Positions 1-5,224 of a stretch of 5,224 nucleotides of DNA are shown one piece after another. The stretch spans positions 1 through 5,224 of the forward strand of contig JBDTNL010000136.1 of assembly GCA_039933785.1 (NCBI GenBank), read 5' to 3'. The stretch is from JBDTNL01 sp039933785. Lineage in GTDB: Bacteria; Acidobacteriota; Thermoanaerobaculia; Multivoradales; JAGPDF01. Every line of letters begins with the position of its first letter. Positions within the stretch are counted from its first letter, which is position 1. A model generated the notes under the pieces. That model had not been told where the DNA came from. It saw only the letters and a program-made list of their open reading frames with translations, and searched no databases. A program made the position numbers and the translations under genes.

Positions 1-1418
1 CCGACCGTGGTGCTGCGCACGATGCTCTGCTCCTGGGTGTAGCGCAGGATGCCGTGTCGGCCGTGGCGCCGGCCGAGCCCGCTCGCCTTCACGCCACCCA
101 TCGGAACGTCGAAGCTGTGGTAGATCACGAGCGTCGAGTTGATGCCCGTCGAGCCGGTCTCCAGCCGTCGCGAAACCTCTCTCACGACGCGGCCGTCGCC
201 GCCCCACACCGAAGCGTTGAGGCCGTAGTCGGAGTCGTTCGCGAGGCGCACCGCTTCGTCCGCGTCGCGCACGCGGTAGACCGCGACCACGGGGCCGAAG
301 GTTTCGTCCTTGAACATCTTCATGCTCGGCGTCACGCCGGCGAGCAGCGTCGGTTCGACGAACGCTGGACCGAGATCGCTGCGCCGATGACCGCCGGCGA
401 GGACTTCGGCGCCCTTGGCGACCGCGTCATCGATGTGCCCGCTGACCTTGGCGGCGTGCGCCTCGCTAATCAGGCTGCCCATGTCGAGGTCGAATCCCGA
501 CGAGTAGCCGAGCTTGAGCCCCTTGATCCGCGCCGCGGCGGCCTTCACGAACGGTTCGTAGACCGAGTCCTGGACGTAGACGCGTTCGATCGCGATGCAA
601 GTCTGGCCGGTGTTGTTGTAGCCACCGGCGATCAGGCCCATCGCCGCCTTCTCGACCGGCGCGCCGTCGAGCACGATCATCGGGTTCTTGCCGCCGAGCT
701 CGAGCGAGAAGGGAATCAACCGCTCGCTCGCGGCGAGCGCGACCTTGCGTCCGGTGGCGGTCCCGCCGGTGAAGCCGATGTAGTCGACGTGACGGATGAG
801 CTCGGAGCCCACCTCGCCGCGACCCTGCACGACCTGGAACAAATCCGCATCGAGACCGCATTCAAGGAGCAGACGGCGGCCGAGCTCGGCCGAGAGCGGC
901 GTCAGTTCCGAGGGCTTGAGGACGACGGCATTGCCGGCGAGCAGAGCCGGCAGCGCATCGCCGATGGCGAGGAGGAACGGGAAGTTCCACGGGCTGATGA
1001 TCCCGACCACACCGAACGGCTTGTAGACGACCCGCGCCGAGGTGATGCCGAAGGCGGCGGCGCGGCCGCGGTGACCGGCCAGGAAGCGCTTGCCGCGAAC
1101 GGCGTAGTAGCGCGCCGTACCGGCGACGCTGAGCACGTCGAGCAGCGCGTCGCGTCGCGCCTTGCCGCTTTCTTTCTGGATGGTGTCGAGGATGTCGTCC
1201 GAGCGATCGAGGACGAGATCGTGGTACCGGCGGAGAAGTGCAGCGCGCTCGGTTACCGATTGGTTCGCCCACTGGGTCTGGGCGGCGCGGGCTCGTGCGA
1301 CCGCCGCTTCGACGTCCGCCGGCGAGGCAATGGGGACACTCCCGACGCGCTCGCCGGTGGCGGGGTTCCTGACTTCGAGTTCGCGCTCCGCGACCGGCGT
1401 CGAGAGGGGCATGCTCAT
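1..1418 (-). CDS. gabD2: GabD2-type succinate-semialdehyde / aldehyde dehydrogenase (3' end beyond window)
   Basis: NAD(P)-dependent aldehyde dehydrogenase, cytoplasmic. By resemblance to mycobacterial GabD2 it probably oxidises succinate semialdehyde to succinate; the substrate is inferred. The frame is open from the ATG at 1418 to the window edge (472 codons). Visible ALDH landmarks are the SPWNFP motif with N145, K168 in LKPSE, the Rossmann-type FTGGTATGR at 216-224, general base E240 in ELGGKNP, catalytic nucleophile C274 in GQTCIAIERV, and E372 in ETFGPV. GabD2-like stretches include DMGSLISEA, VSGHIDDA.AKGA and the late SGLGRRHG..GIL.YT. Family members continue about 30 residues past this last motif, so only the tail is missing. 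GGAGA lies 8 nt before the chosen ATG; an in-frame ATG two codons later is the alternative. It is the third gene of the apparent operon, 22 nt after the Smr gene. FTGGT replaces the commoner FTGST. The ALDH family is certain, the GabD2 subclass likely. Confidence 0.93.
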   Translation of the reverse strand, partial: MSMPLSTPVAERELEVRNPATGERVGSVPIASPADVEAAVARARAAQTQWANQSVTERAALLRRYHDLVLDRSDDILDTIQKESGKARRDALLDVLSVAGTARYYAVRGKRFLAGHRGRAAAFGITSARVVYKPFGVVGIISPWNFPFLLAIGDALPALLAGNAVVLKPSELTPLSAELGRRLLLECGLDADLFQVVQGRGEVGSELIRHVDYIGFTGGTATGRKVALAASERLIPFSLELGGKNPMIVLDGAPVEKAAMGLIAGGYNNTGQTCIAIERVYVQDSVYEPFVKAAAARIKGLKLGYSSGFDLDMGSLISEAHAAKVSGHIDDAVAKGAEVLAGGHRRSDLGPAFVEPTLLAGVTPSMKMFKDETFGPVVAVYRVRDADEAVRLANDSDYGLNASVWGGDGRVVREVSRRLETGSTGINSTLVIYHSFDVPMGGVKASGLGRRHGRHGILRYTQEQSIVRSTTV

Positions 1419-1426
1419 GGGTAGAG

Positions 1427-1431
1427 TCTCC
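1427..1431 (-). promoter_or_regulatory. Ribosome binding site of the aldehyde dehydrogenase gene
   Basis: The minus strand reads GGAGA followed by 8 nt and then ATG at 1418. It lies in the 22-nt gap after the Smr stop codon and supports the first of the two nearby in-frame ATGs. It is the only clear Shine-Dalgarno sequence among the four genes of the window. Confidence 0.6.
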
Positions 1432-1440
1432 GCGCCGAGC

Positions 1441-1761
1441 CTACTGCAATTGATCGGCCTGCAATCGCGCGGACCGCAGGCAAACCCAGGTGGCGCCCCA
1501 GCCGCCTGCTTCCGCCCCGGCGTCGCGAAAGCTTTCGACCAAGGGATGCTCGGCGAGCAGGCGCCGGACGATCTCCCTCTGCACGCCGATGCCGCGACCA
1601 TGGATGATGCGCACTTCGCGGTGGCCATGCGCGTGCGCCTCGGCCAGCCACTCGCGCACCAGGTCGGCGACCTCCCGCGGTGGAAAACTGTGCAGGTCGA
1701 GCGTGTCCTCGATGGGAAGAGCGACGGGCTCAGCCGGATGCGGCGCGAGGTCGTCGCTCAT
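1441..1761 (-). CDS. Small stand-alone Smr (MutS-related) domain protein
   Basis: A 106-residue protein that is almost entirely an Smr domain, the fold found at the C-terminus of MutS2. Smr domains bind or cleave nucleic acids; several have nicking endonuclease activity on DNA, and others act on RNA. Visible signatures are LDLHSF at 21-26 (the family's LDLHG-type motif, with S in place of G), a helix with VREWLAEA at 35-42, the loop motif IIHGRGIG at 52-59, and the closing strand GGWGATWV at 86-93. The first 20 residues are acidic and proline-rich and probably disordered. There is no MutS ATPase or clamp region, so it is not a MutS2 fragment by appearance but one of the short free-standing Smr proteins. 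Its ATG follows the upstream TGA by 3 nt with no good Shine-Dalgarno sequence, which suggests translational coupling. The target (DNA or RNA) cannot be told from sequence. Confidence 0.9.
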   Translation of the reverse strand: MSDDLAPHPAEPVALPIEDTLDLHSFPPREVADLVREWLAEAHAHGHREVRIIHGRGIGVQREIVRRLLAEHPLVESFRDAGAEAGGWGATWVCLRSARLQADQLQ

Positions 1762-1767
1762 CGCTCA
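1759..1767 (-). promoter_or_regulatory. Stop-start junction, probable translational coupling
   Basis: On the minus strand the stop codon of the barrel protein and the start codon of the Smr gene read TGA GCG ATG. The preceding 20 nt (end of the barrel gene) contain no purine-rich Shine-Dalgarno match. Ribosomes finishing the long gene probably reinitiate here, tying Smr output to that of the upstream gene. Coupling is inferred from spacing only. Confidence 0.5.
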
Positions 1768-4665
1768 GTGAAACAGCTTCAAGAAGACGAGGTATACGGT
1801 GAAGCCGTCCTCGGGGCCGGCGACCGGGACGCCGAAGTCGAGGTTGATGATCGTCTGCCAGGGTCCCATGAAGGTGCCGGAGATGCCCGCGCCGGCGAGA
1901 AACTCATCGTGCAAGCCGGCCAGCTTGTCGTTGGCGATGGCGCCGTCGGCGACCGCGTCGATGCGGAAGAGATCTCCGATACCGAAGCCGTAGCTCAGGT
2001 GGGCGAGGTACGCCTCCTCGGCGCGCACACGGTTGCTGCGATAGCCGTGCACCCGCGAGCTGCCGAAATAGCCGAACTCGTACTTGCTGAAGCGATCGAG
2101 ATCTCGGCCGCCGACATAGTCGACCTCGGCGCCGAAGCGGCGGAACTTGCTGAACGACCAGGTTTTAGACAGCGCCGCGTTCCACCGCCAGTAATCGCGG
2201 GTCTGGGTGCTGTAGTCGGGGTTAGCGGGCAAGCCCCAAGGGTCCCACTTGCCGCGCCAGTTGTAGCCGATGGCGGTGGCGACCTGATAGCCGCTGCGCG
2301 CGAACTTCGCGGTGCCCGAGAGGGAGTGCGTGAAGTGATCGACCGGAAGCACGAAGTCGGGCGCCGTCGTTTTCTCGCGTTGGTAGTGCACGTGAAGCAG
2401 GTCGTACGAGAGACCGAGTTTGGCGTAGTTGCCGAGCGGATGCCCGATGTTGACTCCGACGTTCGACGGTAGGATCTTGAACGTCTCGCCCGCTGACTCG
2501 CCGCCGTTTCTGTATTGCTTGTCCTCGAGCGGGATGGCGATGGCGAACAGCGAACCTCCAAGGTCAAGGCGCGAGCCGAAAAGCCGCGGCTGCGCGAGGC
2601 TGACCGTCGCCAGAGCCCCGGCGAAGAAGACGTTGAACTGCTGCCCGGTCTTCTTCAAGTCGAGCGAGAAGTAGTTGATCCCGGCGAGGGGCAGGGGATA
2701 GTCGAGCGACTTCTCGTAAAAGACGCCGCCGATCGCGAACAGCTTGCTCTTGGCGAAGCCATTCTGCTCCACGCGTTCACCCGCGCCCGTCTTCTTCATG
2801 TAGCGCAGGCCCTTGGCGGTGTCGCGCACGATGGTGGCGTCGGACGCGAAGGCGTCCTTCTTGGCCGAGTCGTAACCCTGGTCGTTGATCTGGACCTGGT
2901 CGATGTGGGTCTCACGCTCGACCAAGGTGGTGGCGTTCAGGATCGAGAGGATCTGCTGCGCGACCATGGTCAGTGGAAGCACGAAACTGTCGCTCGACCA
3001 CGCGACGGACTGCCCGTTGGCGTCGATCGGCGAGTACGTCATGGTCTCTTCGTTCGAGAGCACGTCGCCGGTCAGACCGAGCTGGAGCGCCTTGGTGCGC
3101 ACGCGGGAGAAGATCTTCTTGTCGACCCATACCGACCCGCGGTAGAGGCTCGCTCCAGGCTTCGCTTCGGGTCCGGGCGCGAAGTCCACCACCCAGCAAT
3201 CGCGGTCGCCGACGGTCTCGCTGCCGCGCAAGCTGTAGCGGTACTCCTTGGTGAAGTGCACTTCGAGCGGCATGGACGCGGCGCGCTCGGGTTGGATCAG
3301 CGGCAGCTCGGGGATGCTCTTGCCCCGCCAGCGTACGCCATTGACGAAGAAGGTCTTCCACACCCAGTCGGCATTCTCGCCCTGGTGGAAGAAGTACGGA
3401 CCTTGAAACGTGGCCTCGATGCTCTGCAAGCCCTCGCCCACCCGGAAGCGCAGGCTGGTCGAGTTGAGTGCTTGGTAGTGGTCGAGACGACGCGCCTGGC
3501 CGTCTTCGAATTCCTGAAGACGGCGAAGGATTTCTTCGACCGACGGGCCGGAAGTATCGGCGACGGTGACCGCCTCCTTCACTTGGTCAGCGCCCTCGGG
3601 AGCCGTGCGCTCGAGTCGCAGGATATTGAACGCGACTCCGGGAGTCGCAGCGTTGACTTCCACCGTCTGTCCGACGCGGCGACCGCCGAGGGGGACGATC
3701 TTGCCGGAGGCGAAGTCGACGCGTTCGACGCGGGTCAACGTGGGATCGGGGAAGCGCAGGGCGCCCGCGTGCGCGACGACGCGCAGCGCGAGGTCTTTAC
3801 CGCGGACGAAGGCCCAGCTTCCCTCGGGGCTCGAGGTCGAGTCGTAGGAGAGGTCGCCGTGAAACTCTCCCGCGAGGGCCTTCAGCGGGCCGACATCCGA
3901 GGTCGCGTCGCCGGTGAATAACGTCGCCGCGACGCCGGCGGCGGCTTGAGCTCCGGCGATCTCCAGGGCTTGGTCTGCGGGGGTCGGATACGCCTCGCCG
4001 TCGATGACCACCGGCTTCCCGGGGTCGAGGTCGGTGAGTGTCGCGAGCGCCTGCGCCAAGCTGGGCTGGGCCTGTGGTTTGAGGGCGACCGCGTCGATGT
4101 AGGCGGCGACATCTTCCGCATAGAGCTTGTTCAACTCTTCGGCGTCGCCGGAAAACGCGGCGGTCGCGATACGGGCCCCGGGTGCAGCGCCGCCCACGGC
4201 CACCGCAGCCCGCTTGAGCAGGAACGCGTATTCCGCGGGTGCTCTGACGCCCTCGGGAGGCGACCAATCGACCTGAACGATCGCTCCGGCGCCGAGGTCC
4301 CGCACCGCGGTGACCGCGAGCTGCAACTCGCGATTCAGCCACTCGGCTTGCTCGCGGAGCGGCGGCGCCGAGTGGAACACCAAGGTCATCCAGGGCGTGC
4401 CACCGGCCGCTCGCACGGCCGCCGCGTTGGCTGCCTGGTTTCCGACGCCTTCCATCGAGGAGGAGAGATCGACCGACCAGGCGATGAAGAAGTGCGCCTC
4501 GGAATCGGGCCGCCAACCGGTCGAAAAACTCGCTGCGATCGCCGTCGGATCGGCGCCGCGCAGGCCACCGCAAGGCTTGCAGGGCGCGAGCTCGGTGCCG
4601 AGGAGGAGCGTGGGCGAGAACAGGGAAAGCGAGAGCAGGACTGAACGAAGTGCGAGGCGTCGCAT
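1765..4665 (-). CDS. Exported protein: TIM-barrel-like N-part, LolA-like middle, Omp85-like outer-membrane barrel
   Basis: I do not recognise a named gene. The chosen start gives 966 residues and a classic signal peptide (MRR, then a hydrophobic stretch to about residue 23), followed by CKPC at 29-32. Residues about 37-345 have the alternating strand/helix look of a TIM barrel, with glycoside-hydrolase-like pieces: IVQVDW (D133), YIDAVAL (D191) and VVIDGEAYP (E224). After a charged helical linker (374-400), residues about 401-595 resemble LolA/DUF5686-type beta-sheet domains, with YRYSLRG..TVGDRDCWVVDF and a YRGSVWVDKK segment. From about 636 to the end, amphipathic strands suggest an outer-membrane barrel; RVHGYRSN (871-878) recalls the Omp85 VRGF/Y loop, and the C-terminus VYLVFLKLFH looks like a beta-signal. 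It heads the apparent operon. No good Shine-Dalgarno is seen before the start. An in-frame ATG at 4785 would add 40 residues but would bury the signal peptide and read through the inverted repeat. Export and a barrel are well supported; domain names are inferences. Confidence 0.8.
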   Translation of the reverse strand: MRRLALRSVLLSLSLFSPTLLLGTELAPCKPCGGLRGADPTAIAASFSTGWRPDSEAHFFIAWSVDLSSSMEGVGNQAANAAAVRAAGGTPWMTLVFHSAPPLREQAEWLNRELQLAVTAVRDLGAGAIVQVDWSPPEGVRAPAEYAFLLKRAAVAVGGAAPGARIATAAFSGDAEELNKLYAEDVAAYIDAVALKPQAQPSLAQALATLTDLDPGKPVVIDGEAYPTPADQALEIAGAQAAAGVAATLFTGDATSDVGPLKALAGEFHGDLSYDSTSSPEGSWAFVRGKDLALRVVAHAGALRFPDPTLTRVERVDFASGKIVPLGGRRVGQTVEVNAATPGVAFNILRLERTAPEGADQVKEAVTVADTSGPSVEEILRRLQEFEDGQARRLDHYQALNSTSLRFRVGEGLQSIEATFQGPYFFHQGENADWVWKTFFVNGVRWRGKSIPELPLIQPERAASMPLEVHFTKEYRYSLRGSETVGDRDCWVVDFAPGPEAKPGASLYRGSVWVDKKIFSRVRTKALQLGLTGDVLSNEETMTYSPIDANGQSVAWSSDSFVLPLTMVAQQILSILNATTLVERETHIDQVQINDQGYDSAKKDAFASDATIVRDTAKGLRYMKKTGAGERVEQNGFAKSKLFAIGGVFYEKSLDYPLPLAGINYFSLDLKKTGQQFNVFFAGALATVSLAQPRLFGSRLDLGGSLFAIAIPLEDKQYRNGGESAGETFKILPSNVGVNIGHPLGNYAKLGLSYDLLHVHYQREKTTAPDFVLPVDHFTHSLSGTAKFARSGYQVATAIGYNWRGKWDPWGLPANPDYSTQTRDYWRWNAALSKTWSFSKFRRFGAEVDYVGGRDLDRFSKYEFGYFGSSRVHGYRSNRVRAEEAYLAHLSYGFGIGDLFRIDAVADGAIANDKLAGLHDEFLAGAGISGTFMGPWQTIINLDFGVPVAGPEDGFTVYLVFLKLFH

Positions 4666-4868
4666 GGCGGCGAAGCATAGCAGCGGGTCGATGGGTCGCT
4701 TCTTCGGCGTCCGTTCGGTCTTGGCTTCGGTCTGGGCTCCCTGCGCTGCGGGGATTAACGCTCCGGGAGCCCAGACCGAAGCCAAGACCGAAGGGAAGGT
4801 GCTGGGTCTCTTTTGGACTCTTGCGGGGGTTGGGTCTGCGGGCGGCGCAGCTTAAGATCGGGGTCTCG
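4666..4868. other. Divergent intergenic region
   Basis: 203 nt between the start codons of the barrel-protein gene (minus) and the DUF4388 gene (plus). It must hold both promoters, or parts of them, if the operon starts here. It contains the long inverted repeat described separately, 48 nt from the minus-strand start and 76 nt from the plus-strand start. I see no convincing -35/-10 pair on either strand and no T-run that would make the hairpin an intrinsic terminator. Confidence 0.7.
4714..4792. repeat. Perfect 28-bp inverted repeat with 12-bp tandem substructure
   Basis: The left arm (4714-4741) and right arm (4765-4792) are exact reverse complements over all 28 bases, separated by a 23-nt loop (4742-4764). 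Beyond one mismatch (4713/4793), three more outer bases also pair (4710-4712 with 4794-4796). Each arm is two 12-nt units that differ at one base, TTCGGTCTTGGC then TTCGGTCTGGGC, plus TCCC, so four copies of an approximately 12-nt unit sit head-to-head. In RNA from either strand it would form a very stable stem. Possible roles are a leader hairpin, a protein-binding palindrome or a dispersed genomic repeat unit. The sequence shows the repeat; its role is unknown. Confidence 0.95.
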
Positions 4869-5224
4869 ATGGAACTTTCTGGGCGTCTCGCATCCTTCCC
4901 GATCGGCGACATCCTTCAATGGGTCAGTCACGAGCGCCGTACGGGGGCCTTGGTGGTCCGCCGCAGCCGACGGGAGAAGCGCATCTACCTGCAACACGGT
5001 GAGGTGGTGGGCTGTCTGTCGGACGATCCGGCGGAGTACTACGGGCAGCACCTGCTGCTCAACGGGCATCTCGACGAGAGCAGCCTGGTGAAGGCGTTGC
5101 GGTACTGCAAGCTCCAAGAGACGCGCCTCGGTGTCGCGTTGCGCAATCTCGGGCTATTGAGCCCCGAAGTCATTCAGGCCACGCTGCGCTCGCAGATCGA
5201 GGACTCGGTGTGCGATCTGTTTTC
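4869..5224 (+). CDS. DUF4388 (PATAN-like) domain protein, 3' end beyond window
   Basis: The first 118 residues of a cytoplasmic protein. Residues 1-50 match the start of DUF4388: MELSGRLASFPIGDILQWV, then RRTGALVVRR, then KRIYLQHGEVVGCLSDDP. This domain is common in Acidobacteriota, Myxococcota and relatives, often in PatA-like or response-regulator-linked proteins of gliding, pili or signalling systems. From about residue 57 to 118 there is a helical region like the N-terminal domain of GspE/MshE ATPases: YYGQHLLLNGHLDE..LVKAL, then TRLGVALRNLGLLSPEVI, then SQIEDSVCDLF. This succession is frequent in DUF4388 proteins and does not by itself mean a secretion ATPase. The start is fixed by the family's MELSG-type N-terminus; upstream there is only a weak G-rich stretch (CGGGG, 4859-4863). 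It is transcribed divergently from the barrel-protein operon. The specific role is unknown. Confidence 0.88.
   Translation, partial: MELSGRLASFPIGDILQWVSHERRTGALVVRRSRREKRIYLQHGEVVGCLSDDPAEYYGQHLLLNGHLDESSLVKALRYCKLQETRLGVALRNLGLLSPEVIQATLRSQIEDSVCDLF

Noticed and set aside
54..1424. A 456-codon open frame on the plus strand opposite the aldehyde dehydrogenase
   Set aside because: It is a shadow of the ALDH gene: the minus frame carries every ALDH motif, while the plus frame is an Arg/Ala/Glu/Val-rich sequence with no family resemblance, as expected opposite GC-rich coding DNA.
1162..2472. A 436-codon open frame on the plus strand spanning parts of three minus-strand genes
   Set aside because: It crosses gene boundaries of three recognisable minus-strand genes and shows no recognisable domain or start signal.
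2515..3921. A 468-codon open frame on the plus strand opposite the barrel protein
   Set aside because: Same shadow effect. The minus frame has a signal peptide, domains and barrel strands; the plus product is low-complexity and charged, with no signal or recognisable motif.
4674..4679. TATGCT on the minus strand as a -10 box for the barrel gene
   Set aside because: It has no -35-like sequence at the right distance and lies too close to the start codon for a normal leader.
4714..4792. Palindrome as an intrinsic transcription terminator
   Set aside because: No run of T follows the stem on either strand, and the flanking genes diverge, so neither needs termination here.
4714..4792. Palindrome as the terminal repeats of an insertion sequence
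   Set aside because: The arms enclose only 23 nt, with no room for a transposase, and no flanking target-site duplication is visible.
4830..4858. Possible plus-strand promoter TTGGGT, 17 nt, TAAGAT before the DUF4388 gene
   Set aside because: Only 3 of 6 and 4 of 6 bases match the consensus, and it would start transcription within a few bases of the ATG. Too weak to annotate in GC-rich DNA.
3797..4912. A 371-codon minus-strand frame overlapping the start of the barrel protein and the DUF4388 start
   Set aside because: Very arginine-rich, out-of-frame translation of the signal peptide and TIM-barrel-like region; it also overlaps the divergent DUF4388 gene and the palindrome.

Overview
This is a GC-rich window (by eye about two thirds G+C) from a Gram-negative (diderm) bacterium. 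The main evidence for an outer membrane is a large secreted protein ending in a putative outer-membrane beta-barrel. The combination of a DUF4388 (PATAN-like) protein, a short stand-alone Smr protein and this barrel protein fits Acidobacteriota or a neighbouring deep-branching phylum. That placement is inference; there is no rRNA or other taxonomic marker here.

Layout. Bases 1-4665 hold three genes on the minus strand, read right to left. The first is a 966-residue exported protein (1765-4665). It is followed after 3 nt by a 106-residue Smr-domain protein (1441-1761), and after a further 22 nt by an aldehyde dehydrogenase of the GabD2 (succinate-semialdehyde dehydrogenase) type (1-1418) whose 3' end lies outside the window. 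The spacing is that of an operon. On the plus strand a divergent gene starts at 4869 and runs off the right edge; it encodes a DUF4388 protein with a following GspE/MshE-N-like region. The 203-nt gap between the divergent genes carries a perfect 28-bp inverted repeat, each arm of which is itself a 12-bp near-tandem repeat.

How the genes might work together. No shared pathway is obvious. The ALDH is a cytoplasmic metabolic enzyme, the Smr protein a probable nucleic-acid-binding or nuclease protein, and the long protein an outer-membrane protein, so co-transcription may reflect gene packing rather than function. The most notable items are the unusual three-part architecture of the 966-residue protein (periplasmic TIM-barrel-like part, LolA-like part, Omp85-like barrel with a VHGY in place of the usual VRGF/Y) and the intergenic palindrome. 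I see no mobile element, CRISPR array, tRNA or rRNA.
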